A DNA stretch of 38,998 nucleotides from Thalassolituus sp. UBA674. Lineage in GTDB: Bacteria; Pseudomonadota; Gammaproteobacteria; Pseudomonadales; Oceanobacteraceae. The notes beneath the pieces were generated by a model that saw nothing but the letters and a program-made list of their open reading frames with translations, was not told the origin of the DNA and ran no database searches. A program made the translations under genes and the position numbers. The DNA is taken from the NCBI GenBank assembly GCA_002298335.1, contig DBNK01000023.1, positions 1 through 38,998 on the forward strand. Direction: 5' to 3'. Positions 7,424 to 15,202 of this stretch are shown in pieces; position 1 is the stretch's first letter; every line of letters starts with the position of its first letter.

Positions 7424-7475
7424 TTTATATTTCCTATAGCAGGTGCCCTGTAAGAGCACCTGGCTGTCACTTGGG

Positions 7476-8369
7476 TTATTTCTCTTTGCCAGATATTGTG
7501 CAATGACTATTACTGGTGCATTTAAATGTATATACGTAAGTTTTCTCTTTGCTTGTGGGGATTCCATATCCAAAGCGATTAATTGTACTGTTGATATTCT
7601 CAGCTTGTTCGAATTCATCAATAAAATATTTTATACCCTCTCTTAATTCGTTAGAATCTCTTGGAACCCGATTGCCTGATTCATCCCAGACATCAACGAT
7701 CTTTATATCATATGTCAGGAACGCACTTCCATCTGATACCATAGATACTTCTACTTTTACCTTGCCCCCACTTTGCAATTGAATGTAGTGAATATCTGTC
7801 ACTCTATCGATAATACTAAGTGAAGATAAGTAGGCGATGATGTTGTCAGCAATTCTTTCAATAACTGGTACGTCATCACGGATGTAGTTGCCAAGTCGTG
7901 AATCACATGCAGAACATTCCAAAAAATCCCAAGGGTCGCTGATTACACTTGATGGGACTTCGTTTGATTGCGATTGTATTTGGTTTTTATAGGCGCTAAG
8001 CTCATTGAATAGACCATTAATATCGGAAGAGATATATGAGGGGGTGCTAGTCTTATAGACACTGATGGTGTAAGAAGTGGCGGTGCTGGTTAAAGAGTGC
8101 TCATCTCCACCTCTTTGAGTCCCCGGGCCTGGTTGGGCGGGTTTTTTTGTAACAGAGTATGTTGTGTAGCTGCGACCCTTCAAGTTAACAGCCGTATAGT
8201 AGCCAGACTCTCTTGATCCTAACTCTCTAGTGCCCCATGATCTTGCATCTATTGAAGTAGCCGATTGAGAACAATCGTTACAAATTACATTCTCCGTTTT
8301 CGTGCCAGCATATACACTTGAAGAAATTAGTAGAGCTAGACTGATAAAAAGTTTCCATTTAGATTTCAT
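7476..8369 (-). CDS. Exported hypothetical protein with CxxC motifs
   Basis: A 297-residue protein with a clear Sec signal peptide (MKSKWKLFISLALLISSSVY, cleavage near AYAG, residues 20-22). The mature part begins with a CNDC motif. A Ser/Thr-rich middle (SLTSTATSYTISVYKTSTPS) is followed by a second CSAC motif and a C-terminal pair CTSNSHC, so disulfides in the periplasm or outside are likely. I recognise no family. The gene is visibly AT-richer and uses more A/T-ending codons than the tolC and ubi genes on either side. Together with the adjacent transposase relic this points to acquisition by transfer. It is followed on the same strand by a small membrane protein gene. Confidence 0.7.
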   Translation of the reverse strand: MKSKWKLFISLALLISSSVYAGTKTENVICNDCSQSATSIDARSWGTRELGSRESGYYTAVNLKGRSYTTYSVTKKPAQPGPGTQRGGDEHSLTSTATSYTISVYKTSTPSYISSDINGLFNELSAYKNQIQSQSNEVPSSVISDPWDFLECSACDSRLGNYIRDDVPVIERIADNIIAYLSSLSIIDRVTDIHYIQLQSGGKVKVEVSMVSDGSAFLTYDIKIVDVWDESGNRVPRDSNELREGIKYFIDEFEQAENINSTINRFGYGIPTSKEKTYVYTFKCTSNSHCTISGKEK

Positions 8370-8525
8370 GTTTCATCCTTGGTGATTTCAGAGTTTTTCG
8401 AGCTTTATCTAATTGAAAATATATAAAAAGTAATCGATGATCAAGCAAATGTTATCAAATCTCCGCATATTAAAAGGGAAAAAATAAAATGAAAGGTTTG
8501 TTAAGCTAGCTTCAATATTTCGCGC
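8370..8525. other. AT-rich spacer upstream of exported protein gene
   Basis: About 155 bp, very AT-rich. It probably holds the promoter for the leftward exported-protein gene. A 10-bp palindrome AAGCTAGCTT lies near 8502-8512, and no terminator with a T-run is visible after ubiI. This is the likely right boundary of the AT-rich island. Confidence 0.35.
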
Positions 8526-9722
8526 TTACAACCCCATCGCCTTTATCATCGCCTGCTTCTTCAACGGCATCACCCGGTCAAAAATCCGCATCCCTTCATT
8601 CCTCAGTAACCGCACCAGTGGTTGGTCAGCCGCAAACAGGCGCTTGAAGCCTTCCATCGTCGCCATAGTGGCCAGGTTGTCGCCCTGACGGCGGCGCTGA
8701 TAACGTGCGAGCACGGCGTCTTCACCCGGTGACAGTCCCATACGGTATGCCCGCAGGATTTCTTCGGCGAGGACTTCGGCGTCTTTGAAGCCAAGGTTGA
8801 CGCCCTGTCCGGCCAGCGGGTGGATGGTGTGGGCAGCGTCTCCGGCGAGTACGACGCCGTGACTGTAGTAGTTGCGGGCATGGCGCTGGCGCAGCGGGAA
8901 GCTGGCCCGCGCTGAGCTGGCAAGGATCTTACCGAGGCGGTATTCAAAGGCCTGACCCAGCGCTTCGCAGAAAGCGTCGTCGTCCAGTGCCAGCATGGCA
9001 GCGGCTTCGTCCGGGCTGGTGGACCAGACAATGGAGGCCAGATGCGGGTTGCTGTGCAGCGGCAGCAGTGCCAGCGGTCCCTGCGGGCGGAAGCGCTGCC
9101 AGGCGGTGGCCTGCAGCGGTTGTTCGCACTCGACGGTGGCGACGATGGCGTGATGGTCGTAGTCCCACTCGCGGGTGGGGATTCCGGCAAACTGGCGCAC
9201 GCCGGACAGGGCGCCGTCAGCACCAATGATCAGGCGTGTGGTGAGGGTGTCACCACTGCCCAGTGTTACAGACAGTCTGCCGTTTTCATCCGGGTCCGTG
9301 AACGAGGCGACGGTGTCCTGCAGCCGGGTCAGTTCGCGGCCTGCCAGTGCCTGACTGAGGGCATAGACGGTTTCGCGGTTTTCAACGATGTGGCCCAGTT
9401 CAGGCGCATGCATATCGGCGGCATCGAACGTGACCGAGCCGGTGCCTTCGGCGTCCCAGACGTGCATGCCACGGTAGGGAGACAGACGGTCGGCGGGGAT
9501 GCGGTTCCAGGCGCCGATGCGGGTCAGAAAGTCCTGGCTGCGGGCGGTGAGGGCGCTGACTCTGAGGTCATAATCCTGAATGCTCCCGATAGCCGGTGGC
9601 GGCTGAATCTCTGCCGGGTCGACCAGCGCTACGCGGGGGCCGTTATGGTCTGTCGTCAGTGCGGCGGCGATGGCCTGTCCGACCAGTCCGCCACCGACGA
9701 TTACAACATCAAATGCGTTCAT
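8526..9722 (-). CDS. ubiI: FAD-dependent ubiquinone hydroxylase, UbiI/VisC type
   Basis: A 398-residue flavoprotein monooxygenase of the UbiH/UbiF/VisC family, acting on the ring of octaprenylphenol intermediates in ubiquinone synthesis (C5 hydroxylation in E. coli UbiI). The N-terminal dinucleotide fold shows FDVVIVGGGLVGQAIAAAL. The second FAD motif LIIGADGALSGVRQFAG is followed by GVVLAGDAAHTIHPLAGQGV and NLGFKDAEVLAEE. It is the last gene of the leftward ygfB-pepP-ubiH-ubiI order known from E. coli, 45 bp after ubiH. Assignment to UbiI rather than another hydroxylase of this family rests on gene order. No obvious terminator separates it from the AT-rich island. Confidence 0.88.
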   Translation of the reverse strand: MNAFDVVIVGGGLVGQAIAAALTTDHNGPRVALVDPAEIQPPPAIGSIQDYDLRVSALTARSQDFLTRIGAWNRIPADRLSPYRGMHVWDAEGTGSVTFDAADMHAPELGHIVENRETVYALSQALAGRELTRLQDTVASFTDPDENGRLSVTLGSGDTLTTRLIIGADGALSGVRQFAGIPTREWDYDHHAIVATVECEQPLQATAWQRFRPQGPLALLPLHSNPHLASIVWSTSPDEAAAMLALDDDAFCEALGQAFEYRLGKILASSARASFPLRQRHARNYYSHGVVLAGDAAHTIHPLAGQGVNLGFKDAEVLAEEILRAYRMGLSPGEDAVLARYQRRRQGDNLATMATMEGFKRLFAADQPLVRLLRNEGMRIFDRVMPLKKQAMIKAMGL

Positions 9723-9767
9723 ATTCTGCTCCCCCTGGTGGGAATCCTGCGGTCATCCGGGCCGCGG

Positions 9768-11000
9768 TTATTCGGTTCTGGCCCGGGTCTGGCCGAGGCC
9801 CATGGCATGACGGGTAAACATCTGGCGTACCGGCGGGCAGGCGGTCATGCCGATCAGTCCGGCATTACGCAGAACCGATACCGCCGGCTCTTTGCTGCTG
9901 AACAGGCGTGGCAGCCAGTCGCTGGCGAGTATGGTGTTGCGCTGATCCTGTATCTGGGTCCGGGCAAAGCCCTGTAAAACCTCCAGATCACCGGGATTGC
10001 GGCCTTCGCTGACGGCTTTATTCAGGTGCTCAGCCAGCACGGCGGCATCGCGCAGGGTCAGGTTGAAGCCCTGTCCGGCAACCGGGTGCAGGGTATGTGC
10101 GGCATTACCAAGCAATACCAGTGAGCGACGTACCTGTTCGGTACTTTTCACCAGTGCCAGCGGGTAGGTGAGGCGTTCGCCAATGCGCGTGAAGCGGCCA
10201 CAGCGGTAGCCGATCTGCGCCTGCAGGCGGGCGAGCAGCTCAGCATCCGGCAGTGCCATGATGTCGCTGACTTCGTCGTTCTGCAGGGTCCAGACCACGG
10301 CGAAATCCTGCGTATCCAGTGGCAGCAGAGCCAGTGGGCCATCTTCCCGGAAGCGCTCGTAAGCCCAGTTATTATGCGCCTCGCTGGTGCTGATGCGGGT
10401 CACCAGCGCCGTAGCGCCATAGCTGCTGCTCTGGTGATGAATGCCGAGTTGACGTGGCAGATCTGAGCGGCCACCGTCAGCCATGATCAGCAGGCGGCAT
10501 TGCAGGCTGCGGCCATCGGCCAGGGTCAGGGCGGCTCCTGCGGGGACCATCTGCACCCGGGTGACGTCCGCCGGTGCCAGCAGCGCCAGGGTATCGTCTT
10601 CACGCAGGCCGGTGAGCAGTGCCTGACCCAGGCGGTGGTTTTCAATCACATAGCCCAGCGCTTCGGTACCCTGTTCTTCAGCGTGCATGTGGGTCTGGCC
10701 GAAGTGGCCGCTGTCGCTGACCTGAATATGCTCAATGGCACAGGCGTGGGGTGCGGCGGCGTCCCACAGACCAAGGCTGGCCAGAATGTCTTTGGTGCCG
10801 TATGAGAGTGCCGTTGCGCGACCATCAAAGCTGGGCGGACGCTCGTCGGCGGAGCTGTTCCAGGACAGCGGCTGGCGGTCGATCAGGGTGATCTTGATTC
10901 CGGCAGCCCGTGCCGGGCGCAGCAGCTGCACCAGACTGGCACCGGCCATGCCGGCACCGAGGATGCAGATGTCTGTTGTCAGTACGTCAGGCGTGCTCAT
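9768..11000 (-). CDS. ubiH: 2-octaprenyl-6-methoxyphenol hydroxylase
   Basis: A 410-residue FAD-dependent hydroxylase of ubiquinone biosynthesis (C1 hydroxylation in E. coli UbiH). The N-terminal FAD-binding motif is DICILGAGMAGASLVQLL. A mid-protein GG motif is LLIMADGGRSDLPRQLG, and the conserved LLGNAAHTLHPVAGQGFNLT is followed by LRDAAVLAEHL. It has the same fold as its neighbour ubiI, reflecting paralogy. The ATG at 11000 lies 7 bp from the pepP stop, which implies cotranscription and probably translational coupling. It acts in the membrane-associated Ubi complex. UbiH over UbiI is chosen by the conserved pepP-ubiH-ubiI order. Confidence 0.9.
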   Translation of the reverse strand: MSTPDVLTTDICILGAGMAGASLVQLLRPARAAGIKITLIDRQPLSWNSSADERPPSFDGRATALSYGTKDILASLGLWDAAAPHACAIEHIQVSDSGHFGQTHMHAEEQGTEALGYVIENHRLGQALLTGLREDDTLALLAPADVTRVQMVPAGAALTLADGRSLQCRLLIMADGGRSDLPRQLGIHHQSSSYGATALVTRISTSEAHNNWAYERFREDGPLALLPLDTQDFAVVWTLQNDEVSDIMALPDAELLARLQAQIGYRCGRFTRIGERLTYPLALVKSTEQVRRSLVLLGNAAHTLHPVAGQGFNLTLRDAAVLAEHLNKAVSEGRNPGDLEVLQGFARTQIQDQRNTILASDWLPRLFSSKEPAVSVLRNAGLIGMTACPPVRQMFTRHAMGLGQTRARTE

Positions 11001-11007
11001 GGGCGGC

Positions 11008-12321
11008 TCAGGCTGTCAGGGCCTCAATATCGGCGATTTCTTTCACCACGGCGCTGGTCAGTACGTGGTGGCCGTCTTTGGTGACGACGACGTCGTCTTC
11101 GATACGGATACCGATACCGCGCCACTGTGCATCTACGGTCTCATCATCCGGTGCCACGTACAGACCCGGCTCGATGGTCAGCACCATGCCCGGCTCCAGT
11201 TCGCGCCATTCGCCGTCGACACGGTATTCGCCCACGTCATGCACGTCCATGCCCAGCCAGTGACCGGTTTTATGCATGTAGAACTGACGGTAAGACTGAG
11301 ATTCAATCAGCTCGCTGACCTCGCCCTTGAGCAGGCCGAGTCCGACCAGACCTTCGGTCAGTACGCGTACGGCGGCATCGTGCGGCTGATTCCAGTGGTT
11401 GCCGGGTTTTACGGCGTCAATGGCGGCGTACTGGGCATCCAGCACCAGCTGATAGAGCGCGCGCTGAGGTTCGCTGAATCTGCCGTTGGCGGGGAAGGTC
11501 CGGGTGATGTCTGAGGCGTAGTAGTCCAGCTCACAACCGGCATCGATCAGTACCAGCTCACCGTCGTTGATGACGTCGTTGTTGCTGGTGTAATGCAGGA
11601 TGCAGGCGTTATCACCGGAGCCGACGATGGAGCTGTAGGCCGGCCAGCGGCTGCCGGCAGCCATAAAGATGTTCAGCAGTTCCGCTTCCAGCTGGTATTC
11701 CATCATGCCGGGTTTTACCACCTGCATAGCGCGGGTGTGGGCTTCGGCACTGATGTTGGCGGCGGCCTGCATGACGCGGATTTCTTCGTCGGATTTGATC
11801 AGGCGCTGCTCGTGCAGCAGGTGCTCCAGCGCACTGAATTCATGCGGGGCAGAGGCACCGTTCCGCACCTGGCTCTTGATGTGGTTAACCCACTGCATCA
11901 GCTGGCGGTCAAACTCCGGGCTGACACCCAGGCTGGCGTAGATTTTGTCTTTGCCTTCGATCAGGCCGGGCAGGATTTCGTCGATGTCGGAGATCGGGAA
12001 GGCATCATCAGCACCGAGTTTTTCCGGAGCCGCTTCTGGGCCGACGCGGATGCCGGTCCAGATTTCCTGTTCTTTGATTTTTTCCTGACAGAACAGCACG
12101 TATTCGGCCTGCTCACGACCGGGGATCAGCACGAGTACCGAATGCTCTTCATGAAAGCCACTGAGGTAATAAAAATCGCTGTCCTGACGGAAGGCATGCT
12201 CAACGTCGCGGTTACGGATGGTGACCGGCGCGGAGGGGACAATCGCGATGCTGTTGGGTGACATGCTGGCCATCAGGGCCTGACGGCGCTTGGCATACTC
12301 ACTGGAATTAAGCTTGATCAT
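11008..12321 (-). CDS. pepP: Xaa-Pro aminopeptidase P
   Basis: A 437-residue (E. coli 441) manganese aminopeptidase that removes N-terminal residues preceding proline. The N-terminal creatinase-like domain includes DSDFYYLSGFHEEHSVLVL. The C-terminal pita-bread domain carries the five metal ligands in IDAGCELDYYASDITRTF (two Asp), HKTGHWLGMDVHD (His), TIEPGLYV (Glu) and GIGIRIEDDVVV (Glu). The spacing fits the family and no ligand is missing. It starts 8 bp after the ygfB stop and ends just before ubiH in a four-gene leftward operon. The link between a peptidase and ubiquinone genes is conserved positional context only. Confidence 0.95.
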   Translation of the reverse strand: MIKLNSSEYAKRRQALMASMSPNSIAIVPSAPVTIRNRDVEHAFRQDSDFYYLSGFHEEHSVLVLIPGREQAEYVLFCQEKIKEQEIWTGIRVGPEAAPEKLGADDAFPISDIDEILPGLIEGKDKIYASLGVSPEFDRQLMQWVNHIKSQVRNGASAPHEFSALEHLLHEQRLIKSDEEIRVMQAAANISAEAHTRAMQVVKPGMMEYQLEAELLNIFMAAGSRWPAYSSIVGSGDNACILHYTSNNDVINDGELVLIDAGCELDYYASDITRTFPANGRFSEPQRALYQLVLDAQYAAIDAVKPGNHWNQPHDAAVRVLTEGLVGLGLLKGEVSELIESQSYRQFYMHKTGHWLGMDVHDVGEYRVDGEWRELEPGMVLTIEPGLYVAPDDETVDAQWRGIGIRIEDDVVVTKDGHHVLTSAVVKEIADIEALTA

Positions 12322-12329
12322 AATACACC

Positions 12330-12887
12330 TCAGTGCAGAACTTCGGGCACCTGTGCACCCGGAGCAGATTTGTTGAATGCGTAAAAGACGGTGAGGGCGG
12401 CAACCCGGGCGTGTTCGGCCAGTTCGAGGTACAGGGTGCCGGCTTCGGCGTCAGCAATCTCACCGGCTTCGGCCTGGGAGAAGGCATCCAGGTCGCGCAG
12501 AACTTCCATCACATCGCTGTCGATGCTGCCGGTCAGCTTGCCGGAAGCGCCGATGCCGTCGAGGAAGCCTTTGCTCCACTGGGCGAGACAGTCGATCTGC
12601 TCGATGATGTCGGCCTCTTCGTCATCCGGCAGCAGTGGCTCGTAAGCCATATCTTCGGCCTGCAGTCCGGCCAGTACCTGATCGTACAGAGCGCTGAGCG
12701 TGGTCTGCAGATCCGTGGGGAGTTCATCCAGTTCCAGATAATCCATGGCTTCTTCCAGCCAGCGCGATGTGGTCAGCCGTGCACCACTGGCGAGGTAGCC
12801 GGTCAGCCAGCCCTGCAGCGCAGACGGCGACTGATAGCAACCACAGGTGTCCCACTGATCGGCGAGATCGGGATATTCTGAAACCAT
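12330..12887 (-). CDS. ygfB: YgfB family (UPF0149) protein
   Basis: I take the ATG at 12887, giving 185 residues (MVSEYPDLADQWDTC and on; E. coli YgfB 192). GAGGT stands at good spacing upstream, and the frame further upstream has no protein-like character. Family features are CGCYQSPSALQGWLTGYLAS near the start, then the acidic LPDDEEADIIEQIDCLAQW and KGFLDGIG. It is a helical acidic cytoplasmic protein. In Pseudomonas aeruginosa YgfB acts as an anti-activator affecting ampDh3 expression; whether that holds here is unknown. It is first in the ygfB-pepP-ubiH-ubiI operon and divergent from zapA. Confidence 0.88.
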   Translation of the reverse strand: MVSEYPDLADQWDTCGCYQSPSALQGWLTGYLASGARLTTSRWLEEAMDYLELDELPTDLQTTLSALYDQVLAGLQAEDMAYEPLLPDDEEADIIEQIDCLAQWSKGFLDGIGASGKLTGSIDSDVMEVLRDLDAFSQAEAGEIADAEAGTLYLELAEHARVAALTVFYAFNKSAPGAQVPEVLH

Positions 12888-13029
12888 AGATACCTCTGTC
12901 TTTAATCCGGCCCTGATTCTATCACCCGCAGGGGAAAATTTCGGGCTGTTTTCGCCGCGAATGTGCACAAGGGTGAACCATTTCGTTCCATGGCCTGTCG
13001 ATACCAGCGGCCTGACGGCGGGACATTGA

Positions 13030-13059
13030 TTGACCCTGCCCACAGGTCGCTCTTATAGT
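13030..13059 (+). promoter_or_regulatory. Sigma-70 promoter for TIGR02449 gene and zapA
   Basis: TTGACC at 13030-13035 and TATAGT at 13054-13059, separated by 18 bp, lie 31 bp before the first start codon. An AAGGTG Shine-Dalgarno follows before the ATG at 13090. Confidence 0.65.
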
Positions 13060-13089
13060 AGTCGTGGGATTTTACAAGGTGACCACCGC

Positions 13090-13302
13090 ATGCCGGACAG
13101 AGACATGACGGCGCTGCTGGAGAAAGTTGAAAAACTCCTCAGCGTGCATGAAGAACTGCGTGAACAGAACAAGAAAATGCGGGCCGCTGAAGCGGCATGG
13201 CAGGCTGAAAAAGCCCGTCTGGTTCAGCAGAATGAAATCGCCCGCCGCCGGGTGAATGAAATGATTACCCGCCTGCAGACTCTGGAGCGCAACAGTGGCT
13301 GA
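13090..13302 (+). CDS. TIGR02449 family coiled-coil protein (ZapB-like)
   Basis: A 70-residue, almost entirely helical protein starting MPDRDMTALLEKVEKLLSVH and ending RLQTLERNSG. The heptad-rich pattern (EKVEKLLSVHEELREQNKKM, then EIARRRVNEMITRLQTLE) predicts a coiled coil. Small proteins of this kind, encoded immediately upstream of zapA, form the TIGR02449 family in gammaproteobacteria. A ZapB-like division role is suggested by position but unproven. I use the ATG at 13090 because AAGGTG precedes it and the preceding bases look like promoter. Its stop overlaps the GTG start of zapA by 8 bp, so the two are probably translationally coupled. Confidence 0.85.
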   Translation: MPDRDMTALLEKVEKLLSVHEELREQNKKMRAAEAAWQAEKARLVQQNEIARRRVNEMITRLQTLERNSG

Positions 13303-13609
13303 AACATCCAAAACCATCAGTCTGAATATTCTCGAACGTGAGTACCGCGTGAACTGCCCGGCGGGTGCTGAGGAAGAACTGCGCGAAGCCGGCCGTTACC
13401 TCAACGATAAGATGTCTGAGATCAAGCAGGCCAGTTCCAACGCCGGTAAAGTGCTGGGAACAGACCGTATTGCGGTGATTGCTGCGCTGAACATCGCCCA
13501 TCAGTTGCTGTCCGCTGAGGGTGAGCACAGCGGCGCCGGAAAAGACATCAGCCGTCTTTGCGACCGCATTGATCAGGTGCTGAGTCAGGAGTCCCAGCTG
13601 GAGCTCTGA
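13295..13609 (+). CDS. zapA: Cell division protein ZapA
   Basis: A 104-residue FtsZ-associated protein that crosslinks FtsZ filaments at midcell. The N-terminal strand region ISLNILEREYRVNCPAGAEE, then LREAGRYLNDKMSEIKQ, is the conserved ZapA head. The C-terminal helix (TDRIAVIAALNIAHQLLSAE and onward) forms the dimer or tetramer coiled coil. The start is a GTG (13295-13297) that lies inside the 3' end of the preceding gene. The zapA-6S RNA-fthC order that follows is the same as in E. coli and many relatives. No abnormal features were seen. Confidence 0.93.
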   Translation: MAETSKTISLNILEREYRVNCPAGAEEELREAGRYLNDKMSEIKQASSNAGKVLGTDRIAVIAALNIAHQLLSAEGEHSGAGKDISRLCDRIDQVLSQESQLEL

Positions 13610-13660
13610 GTACTGACTTCCGCCGGTAAAAAAAGATTACAAAAATTTAAAGGATTTAAC

Positions 13661-13691
13661 ATGACAGGGACGGGGACAGTATTGTTATACT
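13661..13691 (+). promoter_or_regulatory. Promoter of 6S RNA
   Basis: ATGACA at 13661-13666 (five of six matches to TTGACA) and TATACT at 13686-13691, with 18-19 bp between depending on the alignment of the -10. The predicted start is about 13697-13700, just before the 6S closing stem. Confidence 0.65.
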
Positions 13692-13698
13692 GATCTTG

Positions 13699-13873
13699 CT
13701 CCCTGGAGTGCCAGTCGGCAAAGACCTCGAGCCGATGCGTATTACCCAGGCAGGTTTCACTCGCTGTTGTGAGCATGTCCGCACGTACGGAAAGCCTGAT
13801 TCAGTGATCAGACCCGCCACCTTGAACCAGAGGGTTCAAGGGCTTTGACCGACAATTGGCACTGCAGTGGGCT
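13699..13873 (+). ncRNA. ssrS: 6S RNA
   Basis: 6S RNA binds sigma-70 RNA polymerase and damps transcription in stationary phase. The 5' strand GTGCC-A-GTCGG (near 13708-13718) pairs with the 3' strand CCGAC...GGCAC (near 13849-13862), forming the closing stem. Conserved blocks are GTGAGCATGTCCG...CGGAAAGCCTG in the middle and the nearly invariant CACCTTGAACC-GAGGGTTCAAGGG hairpin near the 3' end. A promoter is visible upstream, and the position between zapA and fthC is that of E. coli ssrS. The exact ends are estimates to within a few bases. The 3' end may be processed from a longer transcript that includes fthC. Confidence 0.93.
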
Positions 13874-13885
13874 TTATCTATTCCC

Positions 13886-14512
13886 ATGAATAATTCCCTG
13901 TTTAATACCCCCGCAACGCGCACATCCCTGCGCCGTGACATGCGTCGTCTGCGTCGCGCTGTTCCCCATGCCGAAGCACAGCGTGCAGGCCGTAACCTGC
14001 TGAAACAATTACGCCGTTACCCCTCCTTTCTGGCCTGTCGCCGGGTGGCCGTGTATCTGAAAAATGACGGTGAAATTGATTGCCGCTGGTTAATCGATGA
14101 TCTGCAGCGCCGCGGTTGCGAGGTGCTGTTACCGGTGCTGCATCCGTTGCGTCCGGGTCACCTGAGTTTTATCCGCTATACCCGGCACACGCCGATGAGA
14201 ATGAACCGTTTTGGTATTGCTGAGCCGGACTTCCGCTACGGTGTGAGAGTGCCTGCGCGGTTTATCAGTCTGATCTGTCTGCCGTTGGTAGCGTTTGACG
14301 GAGACGGGAACCGGTTGGGAATGGGCGGGGGGTTTTATGATCGCACTCTGGCGTTCATGGCTGCTGAAAAAAGCCGCAGACCCGTGCTGGCGGGATGTGC
14401 GTATCACTTTCAGCAGGTGACACGGCTGCCTGTGGAAAGCTGGGACATTCCACTACAGATGATAGTGACAGACAAAAACCTGATCCGCTGCTCAGCGGAT
14501 ACTGGCTTCTGA
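13886..14512 (+). CDS. fthC: 5-formyltetrahydrofolate cyclo-ligase
   Basis: A 208-residue enzyme (E. coli YgfA/FthC) converting 5-formyl-THF to 5,10-methenyl-THF with ATP. I start it at the ATG 13886 (MNNSLFNTPATRTSLRRDMR), because an earlier TTG would fall inside 6S RNA. The basic N-terminal helix (RRLRRAVPHAEAQRAGRNLL) is followed by VAVYLKNDGEIDCRWLIDDL and FGIAEPDFR. The C-terminal substrate/ATP loop CLPLVAFDGDGNRLGMGGGF is followed by YDRTL and is intact. It is probably cotranscribed with ssrS, as in E. coli. An ATCCGCT...AGCGGAT hairpin (14483-14500) lies in its last codons. Confidence 0.92.
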   Translation: MNNSLFNTPATRTSLRRDMRRLRRAVPHAEAQRAGRNLLKQLRRYPSFLACRRVAVYLKNDGEIDCRWLIDDLQRRGCEVLLPVLHPLRPGHLSFIRYTRHTPMRMNRFGIAEPDFRYGVRVPARFISLICLPLVAFDGDGNRLGMGGGFYDRTLAFMAAEKSRRPVLAGCAYHFQQVTRLPVESWDIPLQMIVTDKNLIRCSADTGF

Positions 14513-14617
14513 TATCGCGTAACGTGGCTCGGCGCTCTCGCTGTAGGCAATCCCGGTAATCATAGAACCGGCGGTTACGAGTGCGGCGATAAACAGCAAT
14601 ACGTCAAACTGCTTCAT
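14492..14617 (-). CDS. Small hydrophobic ORF, 41 aa, antisense to fthC end
   Basis: The minus-strand ATG at 14617 opens 41 codons: MKQFDVLLFIAALVTAGSMI, then TGIAYSESAEPRYAISEASI and R, with TGA at 14492-14494. One hydrophobic helix (residues 5-25) is followed by a polar tail, like a signal anchor or a signal peptide with cleavage near IAYSE. Its last seven codons overlap the 3' end of fthC. The upstream Shine-Dalgarno is weak (CAGAGC). The sequence looks like a designed small membrane protein rather than noise, but I recognise no family and cannot test conservation here. Confidence 0.45.
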   Translation of the reverse strand: MKQFDVLLFIAALVTAGSMITGIAYSESAEPRYAISEASIR

Positions 14618-14718
14618 TTTTTATGCTCTGAAACTTGTCCACTGACGGCTTCGCGGTCAGACTGCGGCCATTGATTAATCATTGCTTAGCAAGTCACAGG
14701 CCACTCCCGGAGAAGGGC

Positions 14719-15189
14719 ATGAATTACTGGTTGCTAAAATCGGAGCCGGACACATTCTCTTACAACGATTTAGAGAATGCACCAGAAAATAGCACTGTTT
14801 GGGATGGTGTGCGTAATTATCAGGCCCGAAATATCCTACGGGATGACATAAAAGAGGGCGATCTGGCCTTTTTTTACCACTCCAGCTGCAAAATCCCGGG
14901 TATAGCCGGGATCTGCACCGTGACTGAGCGGGGCCTTGCTGATCCAACGGCTTTCGATCCTGAGTCAGCGTATTTTGATCCGAAATCCAGTCCGGATTCA
15001 CCACGCTGGATCACCATAAAAGTGCGTGCTGAATCTGCACTGAAACGATTCATTTCTCTTTCTGAAATGCGCTCATGTGAAGCATTGCAGGAAATGGTAT
15101 TACTGCGGGCCGGACGTCTGTCCGTTCAGCCCGTGACCGCTGAGCAATGGAATTTTATTCTCAGGCTGGCGTCACAACCGACGCCCTGA
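14719..15189 (+). CDS. EVE domain-containing protein
   Basis: A 156-residue single-domain protein of the EVE (DUF55) family, PUA/YTH-like folds thought to read modified nucleobases in nucleic acid. The start MNYWLLKSEPDTFSYNDLEN is diagnostic, and GGAGAAGGG stands before this ATG. Further signatures are WDGVRNYQARNILRD, EGDLAFFYHSS and IAGICTVTERGLADPTAFDP. In gammaproteobacteria this gene often lies next to fthC and 6S RNA, as here. It ends 13 bp before the first DUF1254 gene. The binding substrate is unknown. The length equals that of the family's stand-alone members. Confidence 0.92.
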   Translation: MNYWLLKSEPDTFSYNDLENAPENSTVWDGVRNYQARNILRDDIKEGDLAFFYHSSCKIPGIAGICTVTERGLADPTAFDPESAYFDPKSSPDSPRWITIKVRAESALKRFISLSEMRSCEALQEMVLLRAGRLSVQPVTAEQWNFILRLASQPTP

Positions 15190-15202
15190 ACAGGACCTTG
15201 TC

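Noticed and set aside
9042..9977. 311-codon plus-strand frame opposite ubiI/ubiH
   Set aside because: Spans the junction of two real genes in antisense. Composition is rich in Gly, Ala and Arg with no motifs.
12888..13043. N-terminal extension of ygfB
   Set aside because: It overlaps the zapA-side promoter, and the ATG at 12887 has a proper Shine-Dalgarno and family-length product.
13856..13885. Upstream TTG start for fthC
   Set aside because: It would lie inside the 6S RNA 3' strand. The ATG at 13886 gives the normal length.
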